Shown here piece after piece: positions 9,887 through 24,800 of a stretch of DNA of 64,000 nt. Position 1 is the stretch's first letter; the number at the start of each line of letters is the position of its first letter. This stretch comes from Gymnorhina tibicen (Eukaryota; Chordata; Aves; Passeriformes; Artamidae), in the NCBI GenBank assembly GCA_013399875.1, contig VXAZ01002400.1, positions 1,036,464-1,100,463 on the forward strand. Reading direction: 5' to 3'. Below the pieces are notes generated by a model that saw nothing but the letters and a program-made list of their open reading frames with translations, was not told the DNA's origin and did not search any database. A program made the translations under genes and the position numbers.

Positions 9887-12800
9887 GTAAGTGCCGGAGG
9901 GAGCAGGGAGGGCAGGAGTTGGGAGTGGTTTGGGGCTGGGGAGGAGAGGCTGGAAGGGTTGGCGTTTGTGGAAATACTTTTAATAATCTTTTCGTGGATA
10001 AGGCCAAGCTTTTTTGGAAATACCTGTCCCCTTGTGACCTGTGCATATACCAGTAAAGCATGTGCCCGAAGTTCCTACATTTGTTAACACGTGTTTTAAG
10101 TGGTGGGGAAAGGGTTTGAGCACAGGGCTAGGATCCAGGAATTCAGGACTTCTAATCTTGGTTTTGACATTGACTTTTGTGACCTTTGGTAGCTCATTTT
10201 ATGATTCTGCCTCAGTTCCTGGGCTTGGATTTAAAAAAGAAAGTACTTAGTCCACTAATGCCTTATAACTGCTTGGTAATTCTTGCACAATGCTTTTAAA
10301 ACTGACTAAAGCAGGGCTGGCACATAAATGTTAAGCGATAGGTGGAGAGGTACTGTGGAAGGTTTAGTAGACTTTTTGATCTGTGAGCTGACTTTGACAA
10401 AGACAAGTCCAACTGTGTTGCTTTTACAGGTGTGAGAGTGCTCGCAGCATGCAGGAATTCTCGTGCTGCTCACATTGGCTCCCTGCACTAACAACGTATT
10501 TAGTTTTGTGTTCTTCCTACTGCACTGTTGAAAGGCTGGTTTAGCTGCCACCCCGCTGCCTTCCCAAATGTTTAGCACTTCATGTGTCTCAGTTGCATGC
10601 TTTTAGGATGATAATTCATCCACAGGTAAATGAAACTGAGCAGAAGTTGGCCTGAGGAGTGTATGTGCATAGCAAGGGCTTAGCTGTGTTTGATTTACTC
10701 ATAGGAGCACTTACAGCTGCAAAACAGAACGTTTAGGGGAGTGTGTGGCACTTCCTTGCTAAAGAAAATGATGAATTCTTCTCTCTTGATCTTTTAATTA
10801 AGGCCGGACACCTCTCTGAAAGGTCTGATTTAGCCAGAGCCAAGACACCCTTCAGTTCAGGGGTATCTCTGAAATTTTGATAGGAGTACAAGAGGTGAGG
10901 CTAATGGAGTCCATCTGGCTTTAAACTTCCTGAATGTTCCTGGGTTTAGGATCTGGTATAATTTATAGCAGGGTTGATATGGTTTATAGGAGGATTTTCA
11001 TAACTGTGGCTCTTAAAACCCTGCAGAGGGAATACATGAGGATTACAGGAAGTTGAGCAAAGCAAAAAGTTGACCTTCTGGAACAAAGCAGAATATGAAA
11101 ATATTGGAGAGCATTGTTGGATGCAGAGTCACGTTTGCCATTACAAGGATGCTGATCAGAGCACAGTGATGTTCTTCAAACGCTGAGCTCTGCCTGTGAC
11201 TGATTTACCTCATTCTGAGAATAAAGCGCTCAAGAACTACACAAGTCCGTACTTTGAGCATCAAGTGTATCCCTGCTAATGCCAAGGCAATGCTGGGTAC
11301 TCTTAGATCACAGTGCATTTGTTTAGACTTTCAATCATTATGGGGATTTTTTTGTCAGGGAATAACTGGAGAATTTTGTTGTGAGAAGAGCAGTGACAAG
11401 TTGTTTGACAGAGAACTAAAACAGATGATTTCTAATAAGTGCATTCAAAGCGTAAGATATCACTCAAGGAAGAGAAAGCTTATTTTGTAGTGACAGCTTC
11501 GTTTTTTGATAGCTTTGAAGAATCAACAAAACTTTTCTTGAACTCAATGTATTTGCCATTTTTTTGGAAAGGTGGAACAATGTAAAGTACATAAAACTGT
11601 AGAGAAGAATATTTGGCTGTGAATGCCTAAAACCAGCAAATTATCTGCTTAATAATTTGAAGGTCTTGCAGCATGCTGAGTCAAATTCATGGAGGGGGGA
11701 GGGTTGGGTTTTTTGTGACTGGTTTTAATATTTTTAAGGTTTGTTTCTTAGAGGTTGCCTTAAAGATTTTCTGTTCTATAAAATATAATTTGTTCCTTCA
11801 GTTAATGGATTCCTGAACTACTTCTCTCTAATAAATGGCTTTAAAATATTTATCTTCAGTCAGGGACTGCATATTTCAATTAGCAAGAAGTGTCAGGGTG
11901 GTGAACATGAAGCTTAGTGCCTGATCTCACACAATCATTTGTGTTTAAAGCCTTGTAGCCCCACACCCTTCTGGTTTTAGGTTTTGGCTGTGTTTTGATT
12001 GTCTTGGGAAGAGGGGTTAGACTGTGATTTGATTGTATTTGGAAAGAGATCTGTAAGGGCTCAGTCAATTCCTTTACTGAATTTCACCATCACCATTTAA
12101 AGAGTCTTCCAGAGCAGATTAACCTGTCCTCCCTGTGCTGTCGTGGGCACCTTTTCCTTTTTTCTCCCTGTGAGGGGAAAGGACTGACACCACTGAAATT
12201 TAAGATGGGATGTGTATTTTCCCCAAATAATCAGCATTTGCCTCTTTCTGATGTTTTATTCAGTGAACCATCTAAAACATCAGTTTCCTATTCTGACAAT
12301 GCAAAGCTAATTTCTGGGGAGATTATTAACTTTATTGCATGGGTTTGAAACTTGCTGAGTTTTGGCTTGGCCTTCCCAAGTTGCCCAGTTGCTCTAAGGG
12401 CTGGTGCAGCCCGGGGTGCCACTTCTTTTTCTTTTCTCTTCAACTCCCTCCTCCTGCCTTGTGCCAGCCCTGTGTTTCTCTGATTTTGGGAGCCAAGATA
12501 CCCCTCTGACCAGCATATACTTGTAAATGTGTGTGTATCTAGATGTTTCAGGGTGATGCTCTGTTGGTTTATAACTCCAAATAAATTCCTGTAGGATGTC
12601 ACAGGCACCGGTGCAGGAGGAGAGGTGGGCATGCACAGCTGGAGGGAAGGCAGAGAACCAACCCTGACTGGTCACTAGTGTTTTTCAGGCTCAAACCACT
12701 TCCTAACTGTACACTCAAGAAGTTCATATTCCACTTTAAAAGGACCTGGAGATACTGGAAATCTTAAAGCCCTGTTAATTTCAATGTCAAATTCATCCAC

Positions 12801-15800
12801 GTAACTCTTTCCCTGACTTTAGGGGTAGCAGGTTAGGAATACTGCTTAGTGGTGAGGTGTTACAGTACAGCAGTATCTGGGCTGTGGCAAGGTAATAACC
12901 TTCTCCTTCATAAACTTCCAGTGGAAGGTGTCCCTGCCCATGGCAGGAGGTTGGAACTAGATGGTCTTTAAGGTCTCTTCCAGCCCAAACCGTTCTGGGA
13001 TTCTGTGATTCTATGAAGCTCCAGCTCTCTGCTTAAACTCATGTTTTGCCTGTCTTTGGAAGAGTGGGTTTGCACTGTGTGTTAGGAGTGAGTGCCCAGT
13101 AAATGCCTGGGTTTTACTTATTCTCAGAAGCTCTGTCAGCCCAGTTTCTCCTCAAATGATAACCACTCCTCTGCCAAAAAATGACAGGGGCAAGGGGCAT
13201 CTTGTGTTTCATGTGAAGTATTTTTAAGCGCTGCTACATCTTTGTCCCCAGATGGATTGTAAATGCATTTTCGAAGTTGTAGCTTTCTTTTTAAGTGGTT
13301 TTGTAGCTTCTAGTCTTAACAGTGCTAAAGTTCTGAAACTTGCATTTCAGACTGATAAATTAAATATTTCAGAAGCTTGTTTTCAAAATCCTTTAGCGTG
13401 GGAGAGGTGAGCTTAGGAAACCTTGCTCTGTGCCAGAGTTTGGATAAGACAGAACGTAATAAAAGCAGAGTTCTGGCTGAGTGCTGTAACCTCTCCTGTA
13501 ATTCACTGTACCACTCAGCCGCCTTTTAAGAAAAATCTGGAAATTCTGTGCTTTTATTGGGTTCTTAACTTTGCCACCAGCTATAGCAGCATTTATAATT
13601 TAAACTTTCACAAATTTAAAAATAACCTATTAATTCCATGTAAGTGGTTTTAAATGTGTTGTAAATCCTAAATGACTGCAGTTAAGTCTTGTTTTATACT
13701 AATGCTTTGCTTTTTTTTTTTTTAATTTTAATTGGATTTTATTCAAGAGTCTCGGTGTGTTGAAATTAAGACTTGTAAAACATCATCTCTGTTTTTCAGT
13801 CATGAAAAACTTGGGGCTTAAAGGAAGAACCAGAAAAGTTAGGAGGTTGTCTGAGAAGTCTTCCTGGCGTCATGGCAGACGTAGGAAGAAGCAGCTTTGT
13901 AGGAGAATTTGCAAACTCTGTATTCCAGTTTGTTTTTAGGAGTGATCACAGTTTCAGAGAGTCTCTCACTGTTGGTGGCTCTGTGAAAACTGAAGTCCCT
14001 GCAGCACCTGCGCAGGTGACAAGGGCCAGGGCGGTTGTTCTGGCAGTGGCAGAGGGCGTTCCTTGCACAGGAGGGAATTGCTGGTGCCCAGGCTCACAGA
14101 AGGGAAACAGGGATGTGGTGATCTGCCAGGCATCGGGAAGAGCTGTGGCTGAAGTGCCAGACGTGAGGTTAAAACCATTAGCCTAAATGTATCCTCTAAT
14201 GGCATTGGGTAATGTGATCCCTAAGTGGGAGCCAGTTCTTACAGAGCTGTGGCTGGGGGACTTTGGGATGGACTTTGGTGCAGGTGTGAAAGGAAAATGC
14301 GGTGCAGCCGTGCAGGTTCTGCTGAGTTTGAATTGCAAAATATTTCCCTTTTGGGGCTAGTTGGCTGTTTTAATCTCCTTTAAACAAAATTCACAGGATC
14401 TGGATATTAAATGCATACTCAGACTGTGGCTGACAGACATAATGCCATCTTTGATAATGAAATTAATACAAATTGATTAATTCTGTGAAAAGTAATGTTC
14501 TTGCTGATTTACAGACATTTCTCTACTAGCTCTTCCAGTATATTAAAATCTGGTTTGTTTTAAACATTTAAACTTATTCATAAGAACAAAGTTGATGCAA
14601 ATATTGGATTTGGATTCATGTATGTTAATCCTGCTACTAATAACCTAGTATTGGAGTAAATCTTACAGTACTCTGTGGGGTTTATAATATATAATAGTGA
14701 CTTAGGCTGAATTCTGTTTGTAGAAAATTGCATGTTTAGAAGTACTCTCATATACCTGAAAAGAAAATTTGGCCCATGATTATCTTTTCCTAAATGGTGT
14801 TGTGTGGGAGCTACTTTTCCTCCCTCCTCACAACTCTCCCTATTTCAGTCTGGGTTTTTTTTATTTACACAGTTTAACCTTCTCCAGGAAATTAAATTGC
14901 AACGTTTTGCATCACGGTTTAGGTTCATTTCCAGCTTTAGATAAGGTTGAAAAGAAAGAGAAAGAAGAGGACAGGCAACAAAATCCCCTCTAATTGAGGT
15001 GGAAATGCAGCACTCCCTCTGTGAGTGGAACAGCTGTAGATTCACTGCCAGACTTACCTGCCTAAAGACAGAGAAATAGGTTTAAGTGTTTGGAGAACTG
15101 GTAACAGAGTGATTCTTTATTCAGCTCTCTGGCAGCAGTGGCAAAACCAGAGGGTATTTGCTTCTTTGATCACTGAGACAAAATTCTTTGCTGTTCATTT
15201 AGCATTTTAAATATATGATTCATGAATGTAACTTTTCTAAAAGGTGCCCTGAACAAGAAAGAGCTCAGGTATGTAGTGTCTAGATTGTCACTACTCCAAA
15301 GTGTGTAAAAAAAAAAAAAAAAATACATATCTTCAAAATTCTCCACATAACTGTTAGGATCAACAGTTTGCACGTGTTCACTCCAGGGCAAAGCACAACT
15401 ATAACATGCTAGTTTGTGGTGTGCTTTTTTTTTTTTTTTTAAATGTGGTATAAGATTACATCTAGGTACTCTGCATAATTATAGCAATGTTCTGAGCAGT
15501 CTGTCTGATGATACTCTTTATTTAACTCCCCACTTTTCTCAGGTCTGAGCCGAGATACAGAACTTGCCTTGAGCTGAAGCTTTGCATACACCGTATGAGT
15601 ATAGGCACAGCTCCTCTTTTCTGTGGAATAAACTGTGGTTTGGAACAAATGAAAGCCTGCTTAGAAGCTCTGTGTTTCAGTCCAGTTAGATCATGCTACA
15701 GTTTTTGTTTGTTGTTTTAAAAACCGCTCGTTAGATTGTTCAGGGTTGTTCTTGGATACTGCTGAAATGTGTTTTCCTGCCAAATAAAAACTTAGCAATA

Positions 15801-18800
15801 GTTATATTTGCTGCAGCTATATTAGAAATGGAGTTAGGATCATGCTGTATCATTGGGCTTTGGAACTGCAGCTTGTACTTTTTTTGGCTGCTTCATTTCA
15901 CCTTTGCTGCAGCTCGTGGTTGACAGCTGCCTTGGTTAACCCACCATGCAGGTGGAGATGCTCAAAGATTTTACTCTTTTTGGAGTGAAGAGGCTGTGCC
16001 TGCAGTATGACCTGCAGGAAGGAATCTTCTGTCCGTGGAGTTTCAGCCTAAAAGGTGTGCACGAAGGTTCAGGTGGTTGAGTTTATACCACAGACTTTGG
16101 AGAAGTGAGCTGTGGGTTCACAGGTGGGCTGCTCCAAGGCCTGGCAGTACTGGCTCTAGCAAGTCCTCTTCATTTGACATGCCTTAGAGTCGTAAATTTG
16201 GATCATCCGGCAGCTCTTGTGCCAGCACATGCTTGTGCCAATCATGTGCTGTAGTCCTGGTTTAGCTGCTGCACTTGAGCCCAAGGCTGGTCCCCCTGCA
16301 GGTTTGTCAAAGGCTGTGGATCTGCTCACACGCCCATACATAAAATTATGAGTTTCCTTTTATCTCTGCCCATCTTCCCTGAGTGCACAGGAATTTGTTT
16401 TCCCCTTGGATGCTGTCCCACTCTGCAGCATTACTCAGTTTTACTGCTGCAGGTTATGTCATTAATCCCTTATGCTGCCTAATCCCTCAGTTAACATGAG
16501 TTTTCCTTTCTCTGATGTATTTCATGGTAAAATTTTGGTGTACACAGTGGGTGTGCAAGTGGTTTGATGAGTGTTTAGGGAGGAGTTGGGTCCTTTCCTT
16601 TTTGGGGTTTTTCTTGTTAATATTTCAGAAATGCCTACGTCTCCTTGACCACGGTTACTGTGACAATGCCACTGGGATTAACTGCCAGTGCATGGCTCTT
16701 AACAAACGAAATCTCCCAATAGTTAAAATGTGTGAAATTAACTGTGCTTTTTTGTTTGTTCTCCGGGTGTCATATGACTGAAAACGACAGTGTCTAAAGA
16801 TTAAATGCAGCAACACTTTTCTCTGATCCTTTGTGGCCTTGACATTAAAACCAGACAAAAATTAAGCATGTTATCTACCACAGCCCTTGTACAAGAAAAT
16901 TCAGATCGCTATAAAACAGGAATGGACTTTTTTTCTCTGCAGAAGCCCATATGAAAGGGTAATTAATGCCTTAACCTGGTCTTTTACTTTATTTTATTTA
17001 TTTCCCCTTAATCGCACGTGGTCTTGCCTTTGTGAAATGATAATGTGGCTCTCTCCAGGAATAATTCATTGGTTGCTAATTGACTTGGAACCTTATTGGG
17101 ATGTAATAAAGCAATAAGTCTTTTAATCATAGTGATACTTTTGGAGACGCTTGTAAAATTTACATCATTACCTTTTCATAGCTTTATACAAACAAATTTT
17201 GCGTGGCTGTTTCACTTAAAAAATGAACTGGTTTACTGCTTTTGGTAGCACTGTGGATGCCAAACTGAGAATTCCATACGTGTATGTTTGTCTTTAAGGC
17301 CATGGTAGGTGAGGAGTGTGTAGGTGCCATCGTCTGCAAGCTGGATATGCACAAAAAGATGTTCCGCAGAGGTTATATAGCCATGTTAGCAGTGGATTCC
17401 AAATACAGAAGAAAAGGAATTGGTAAGAATAGCCTTTTTTGTTCTTTCTTCCTTAAATCCTCTAGCTGGGATAACTGTAGCTGTCATAAAGATTTAAGCT
17501 GAACTGAACTTCAGGATGTGGTGCTTTGTGTGTCATCCCCGTCTTACTCAACCACACGAGCTCCCCAGTGGCTTCTCTGATTTTGTTAAAATAACCTGAA
17601 ATGCCCTGTGAGGTTCACACCTGGGATCTGATAAGACTAAAAAGAAAGGCAGGCAGCAGCCCCTTACCTCTGCCTATACCACTGCCAAATAACAGCAGTG
17701 GGAACTGCTTTGTGGTTTTGTGTGTGCCCTCATCACTGTATTTTCATGTTGTGTTCAGGCTCCTTTTTTTACGGTGAACTTATTTCCTGACTTCCCTCTA
17801 TAAATTATGCATATATTACCCATCAGGGAGAATGTATGGAGCTCATTATTGTATTAATCAGGGAAGAAAAATAGCTGTGTATTGTTACGTGAATGATTGA
17901 AATGGAGATCTGTTTTGTTGGGAAGTTACGTGGTAGAGAAATCACTCTTGGCAGGGAGTTTGCCCTTCCTCGTTAATCAGTTTTGCCCTGGTGAAGGGAT
18001 TTTCACTCTAACACCAGTTAGCCAAGTTGGCTTAATTAAATATTTGTTCTTATGGAACTTAATTTTTTTGTGCTGGTTATTGTGAAATTACATTTTGTAA
18101 GGTATTTTTAACTGAACGTAGACGTCAGCTCCAAAGCTTGAACTGTGCTTCACCACTCATCCCCACTGAACAGCTCATACTTCTGTGATTAAAGACAGAA
18201 AATTACTTGCAATTGAAAAATACAGTGATCCATTGCAGAATGTATCATTGTGTTTGCTCTCTTCCAAAAAAACCCTCCAAAAAAACACATTACCACGACT
18301 GTTCAAGCATGTGCAGATTTTTTCTTTCCGCAGTGCAATCCAAAAGCCATTGTTGGTTTCTGTAGTGGAGCAGAGGGAAGAGGATACTGAGAAATCACTG
18401 TCTCTCCTTTCCTTTTAACTGAGTCATGAAGGAGTCTGCCATAATTTAATTGCAGGTGCTTGGATTCATAAGTAAATAAGAACTAACGCTGTTATTATGA
18501 AGATGTCTGCAAGACTTTTCCTTCGCTTTAGTCAGTTTGTTAAATTAGAATTACATACATAGAATTTATCTTTAAAGCCTAGCTTACTTTAGCATTTTAT
18601 ATGTTTGACTTTTTCCTACATTTGCCACCTTTCTGTTTCTCAAAGTGTGCTGTTAATCCGAAGATCTGCTTTAAATATAGAAGTTTTATCATAACATTCA
18701 GTGAAAAATCTTAATTGATTAAAGTTTTGAGAAAATTTGAAAACATTCTGTAGATTCCTTGGGGTTTTTTTTTCCTTTTCCATAGCCTTCTTATGGAAGT

Positions 18801-21800
18801 GAGATTTATGCAATTTCACTGAACAGCAGTTTTTTCCACTAATAACTTTGAAATCAACTTTCAATTTCACCCCAATTCTACAGACAGGTAGGGATATTAC
18901 ATTTGTAGAACTGTTGTGAAATAGATGAAAAGTAATGATTAAAAAATTAAACTAATGCTTGACTGAGGGGAAGGGATGGGCTTCAAGGATATTATTAGAT
19001 ACTAGCAAACCCAAATGGGAGTGAGCCATAAGAACAGTGGTTTCGTAAGTTCTGTTACTAATAGAAGTATTTGTTTTAGTAAGAGGAAATTCCCTTGGAA
19101 GATGAATGTCCTTCAAGTACATGCCAGCAGATTTTGACTTTAAATGTAACAAAAAGGAATGAATCACATCTTGGAAGGCTATATATAACACTATGTTAAG
19201 CATAGCAGCCTGTTTCTAATATCCTTGTGTTACAAGAATCTTGCACTTGAGCTGAGTCTCTGGATAACTTCACAGATTATTTTAGTGTTCGAACTTGAGA
19301 CTGCAGTTTGACTGCAACTCCTTGTTTTTCTTTCCTCCCTGCCTTCCCCAGGTCTCATGTAGGTAGCACACATTAGTCATCTATAAACTGGCTCTTTTTT
19401 TTTTGCACTGCAACTCTGACACTTACTGAAATCTATGTTTCAGGTACAAACTTGGTTAAGAAAGCTATTTATGCTATGGTCGAAGGAGATTGTGATGAGG
19501 TAAGATTTTATAATCAAAACTTTCATAATGTAAATGGTTTGCACTGTGTTGTATGTGGATTCATAGGTTTTTCTTCTACAGGACTTTTTTTAGGTGGGAA
19601 ATAAGTTGGTAAGAAGCTGTTTTATAACAAAGGGGAAAACAACCTCCAAAAATATGGCACAGAGGAGATGGACTTTCTAAATTTGCCCTAAGTGCTGAAA
19701 TTCAGCTGTTTTGCCTTGTGAAGCTGCCTCAGCCTTCACTCAGGCCCATTTTCCTGCAAGGGCCCCGGTTTGAGGTGCAGCTGAGCAGTGGGATGAGCAT
19801 GTCCTGTGTAGCCCTGCCATACCTTCAGAGTACGCACAGCCACGAGAACAGTGTGTGCTGTGCTGCTGCAGAGTGGGGATTTATCACAGCCACTCACCAG
19901 GCTGTTCTGACAGTGCCCAGAACAGAGCTGCAGTGGGTTAGCTTGGCGGCACAGATGTGGAAGGAGACTCCCTGAATCACTGGCAAACTTCCCTGCCCTA
20001 AAAGTTGCTACTCTTTTACCAGATTACAGTTCCTGCTTTTTTTTAATATAAATATATCTGTAAGGCATCTCTATTGTTATGTGCCTTGTTTAACTTGTGA
20101 GGAACTCTCCCTATATCCATCCATCCTCCTTAACCAGATTATCTGTCCCTTTAACTTCCAGCTCCTTGGCACAATGCAGTTGTTCCTGATATGTGAGCAC
20201 TGTCATTTCATTGTGTCATAGTTAATGAGCCTTTGATCTCTCTGTTATCTCGCTTCAACTGCTCCCTCGATTGTCCCACTGCTCCCTCAATTGTCCCACT
20301 GCCCCGTGGGGAAGTTTCTTATGCAAAGCTACAGTTGTTGTCACAGGACTTCTGGCACATACTCGGTTTATTTTTCCACTTGTTGTGTTTCACCTCTTGC
20401 AGCATCCCTGCCTGTGTTCCGGCTTCCTTCATTGAGAGATTTATTCTTCCCCTCGGATCCCTTCATGCCTCTATTTACTGCTGTCTTCTTCCCCCTCACT
20501 CCACCTTCTAATTTATGTTGTACTTGGGCAGTACAGTGCAATCTGTAATTCTTTCAAGTTCTTTATTTTGGCTTCTTGCTGCTATCAAGTTTTTTAAAAT
20601 GCTTTCCTGTAATCCCTTTTACTACTTGCCTACATTGAACTAATCAAAAAAGAGGTTGGTTGGTTTGTTTTCCCCATTGCTTTCCACTATGGTCTTGGGT
20701 TGGTTTCCCATTTCTAGACTATTCAAGATTTTAAAAAAATGCAAAATACTTAAGGATCAGGGTCACACTATTCACACCACAGCTGCAGAAGTGAGATGCG
20801 GAGAAGGGAAGTGAATTTCCCACTGTTATTAGAGAGTCAGGAGTAGAACTGGATGTTTCTACTCAAGCTCTGAGTTGCGGTAATTATTGTATAATTTCTG
20901 AATGTCTGTGTGCTACTTCTCATGTAAATTCATTTCTAAGTTGGACTAACAGGTGACCTCTAGCAGTGACCTCTTCTGTGTCTTTTTCTTTTACCACTGT
21001 CATATTAATGCAAGAGCCCTTCTTGCTGTTTTTTATTCTCATAAACATGAAATAAATGTGATACGGGTTGCAGGTCTGCACTGAGGCCTCATTAAGTCTT
21101 AGTCACAGATTTCCATCTCTGGTGCTCTATAAATGCTTTGGACCAGGGGCAGAAGGCATTTCTCACATTCTGTCTCTTTATTCAAAGGCACTACAATTCT
21201 GACTCCTTGAATTGGTTGCTGGATGGAGGCAGCCAGGGTTTTGGAAGTGCTGTTTGTAGGATGATGATTCCAAACTCATCCTCTGCTTTTTGGGGGCTTT
21301 TGCACCAGCTGAGTTTTGTGCTGGCACTAAATTTTGACCTGGGAGCCCTTTAGGGAGCATGGAGTACAAGCAGAGTATTTTATTGATTTTTCTGCACCAT
21401 CAACAGAGGCACACCCACACTTATTTTTATTTATGTTGTTCTTTTCCACATATAGGTTATCCACAGCCAAACAGCCAATGTTTTCATGGTTTGTTTTTTC
21501 TTTGCCACCAAGCGTAGGTTTCTTCCACATACCCAAAAATGGTGCAAAATAAGGGTGTTGGTTACTTGTACTCCGTGGTGGAGTGCTGAGTTTTCCATCA
21601 GACCAGAATCTGAAAAATCTAACTAGGCACCCATGAAAAGCTCTGCCCGACTCTTGCTCTCACCAGTTTTCACAACAGTTGTCAGGAGATCAGTTTCTGA
21701 TTAATTGATGCTTAAAGCTCATCAAAATGAAGTAGTGCATCACAACAATTTGTCTATGTGAGATGTGTAAATAGTTTAATCATCCCCACAGCTTTTAAGG

Positions 21801-24800
21801 TATTTTTCTACATCTTTTAATAAAATCAGAATCATGATGAAAATGAAAAGATACTGCTTTTTGAGATAAGATGGAGTGCAATTAAAAACAAAATGCTATT
21901 TTCTGAAACTTGCTTGGAATAGGATTAAAAACATGAATATGCAGCTGTGGGTGTCGTGAAAAATTTCCAAAGGCTGCTTGGAAACTCCTCCCTTCAGTCT
22001 AATTATGGAATAGATGCAGTAAATAGACATAATTTTAATAACTTGTGGCATATAATCTGATAAATGCCTCACTCAGTGTGCTGCTTTCGAAGTATCATAG
22101 ATTGGACTTTTGAGGTACCAGCATTGAGTCCTGAAAAACAAAGGATTTGTAGAACACCACAGATGAAAATCTTGACAAATCATTACTGATAGGTGGCATT
22201 TCAAAGCATGCTGCAATGTTCTGGTGTTCAGGGACATTTTTTTTTTCCCCTATAAGCTTTTTTAGTGGGAATAAACTAAGACAGGCGTATGGAATGAGTG
22301 ATTTACAGTGGTCAGCACCCTGCCTAAGAGGCAGCTTCTGCTGGGTGCAGTATCTTCCACAGGGGTGGTTTCTCTGGAAAAGCTGTGGAGTGAGTTAGTG
22401 AGGAGGTGAATTGACTGGAATGGAATCTGTGTAGAGGGGAGGAGCTGGCCATGGAGCTGGCCATGGCCTACATTAGAATAGAAACCAGGGAAGTGATCTG
22501 GTGTTGGGGGTGGGTGCTTGAACCAGAAATAACCTTCAGGCCTGAAGAAAGTACTCGACAGCAGCTTCCAGCTGGAGTGTCTGCATATAACATTACAAAA
22601 CTTCGGGATCTCTGATCTTCATTTTTTTTTTTTTTTACCTTTGTGACTCTCTCAAGTATTTGATGTTAATGGACTCGGATATTTGGGGTAGCGAACTGTA
22701 ATGGGATGAGTTTCCAGTAGGTCAGTGATTTAGGATAACTATGGTCTGGTTACATAGAAAAGGAGAACTATGGAAATAAATCAGGTGAAGGTGAATAGTT
22801 TTACTTCCGTCTCCAAAGTTTTGGAAATATTTTTCTTCCAATTTAAAAAAGAAAAGCATGTGCTAACTGCAGCGAGGTGGGTGTCTGGCTGCTTTTTGTA
22901 CTGTTTTTACTGACAAGCTATTTCCCAAAACTCTACAGCTGAAGACCATCCTGTGGAACTGTTACAGCCCTTAATTACAATTAGAAAGGAGGAGTTGTTC
23001 ATATGCAGGTTTTCCAGCTGTAACAAATGACTGAGGAATCTGCATACAATCCATTCACTTCATATTACTGAAATGATGTACCATGCAAGTGGTAACTAAT
23101 CAAAATAAGACTCCAGTAAGTGAGACTTCAAAAACCTTTTTTAAGCAGAAATGTAGAACATAAAAGGGAACCACAAATTCTCATGGGAGTTCCCATTGAA
23201 ACTTCAGGGTGATTTAGAGTGGGTTTTTTGACCAGACTAGTAGGTGTGTCATTTTAATTCAGTACCACACGTAAAAATGAAATGTGTGTTTTTATGGAAT
23301 GCTATTTGAAGTCATTAAATTACTGACATTTTAGCTTTTCCCTTAATCTACAGATCATATAAAGCACGAAGTGTTATATTTTGGGTACTGCCTCTCTTTA
23401 AAAGTTAAGGCAGTTAAATTGATTAAGGACACTGGACAAGCCCTCATAACTTGAGTCTGATGATATGTCGGACTTAAAAGTAAGAATAGCAACCTCCTCT
23501 GTGAGTGCTGAGAGGGCTTCCTTCATTTGATTTGGCTGTATCCATTCTATGACTTGGTTTTTAAACTTGAGTTCCTTCAGAGTTTGAACTGAAGAAGCAA
23601 GAAAGCTTGACCACTCCAGGTGGCTTCAGTTCGGGAATAAATTCAAGGTATGAAAATGTAACAACAAGGAACATTGCACTCCATTCTTAATATAGAAATT
23701 TCCTTGCTTCTAAACCCAGTTAAAATTAGAGTTGAGCTAAAACGTTAGGTTTATGAAATTTAAGTTAAAGTCACAACCTTCAGAAAGTTGCAACTTGAGC
23801 AGAAAATGCTGTTAAATCCAATCAGCACTTTGCTGCCCTTCGTGGGGGGTGTTACTGTGTTATCAGAGGATTTAACAGGCATATGTGTACAACAAAATCG
23901 ACCCACAAGAGCAGAAATAAATGTAACAATGGAAGGTTTGGAGCTTGATTGAAAATCTCACACAGGAAGAGATGCATTCTTCACCAAAGGAAGCTAATGA
24001 AATCTGAATAAAATATGCCTGTGTTTCCTTTTCAGATAACAGAAACATGACTTCAGCTGCAGTATGTTGAGATCAGGGAATTACTTTTCATTGTGCTGAG
24101 ACTTCTTAGAAATACCAGAGCAAATCTCTTGCATTTGCTTTCAAGATGAGCATTCACTCAGGTAGTGGGATTCCAACAAACCTGTATTTCAACATTTAAC
24201 CACTCCCTTCAGCTCAATCACCTGCAGTGCTGCAAGTGTTTTAGCATTGCAAGGTGTTGGAGCTTGCAGTTGAATAGAGAGTTGTTACATCACTCTGCCA
24301 GGTTACTGAACCTTTGAGAGAGTGAATGCCCTTTGTAGCTGAGAGTTCAAATAAATAATCCTCTGCACGGTGGATTTACACAGGTCAGATTCCTTCTCTG
24401 GCTTCAATGTTTTGTGTAGATTGGAATTAAGGAGTTGTACAACATGTAGAAAATAGCCCTCTCCAGCAAAATGATTGTGCTTCCATAATTTGATACAGAT
24501 GAATGGTTATCCATTTTAATGGATGAAGGATGTTAGGAGCACTCCATCAGCTCACAGGACTTGCTAGTAATGTTCTGGGAGATGCCAGCTACAGAAATTC
24601 AATCTCTCATTCTTGCCAGAAGACTAAGAATTGAATTAGGTTGTCTTAAGTGTGCAGCTACAACACTGCCCTGCTGTAATTTAAGAACTCTGATGATTAA
24701 TATTTTAATGTGTGACTCTTAGTTCCTTTTTGTAAAACGAACTACTTCCAAGTCTTACGTTGTTTGTTGGATTGTTATCCCCAGGTTTATTCTTTCAGCA

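Larger units (their letters stand above)
9887..17298 (+). other. NAA30 intron 1
   Basis: This is 7.4 kb between gtaagt and tttaag. It holds one CR1 fragment (12917-13016), a possible ancient repeat relic near 10.1 kb, a perfect 14-bp E-box palindrome at 14005 and otherwise AT-rich sequence. I see no further coding exon. Confidence 0.9.

Noticed and set aside
13872..14186. 104-codon frame in NAA30 intron 1
   Set aside because: A GC-richer intron patch; no family likeness, and the known NAA30 exon structure has no exon here.
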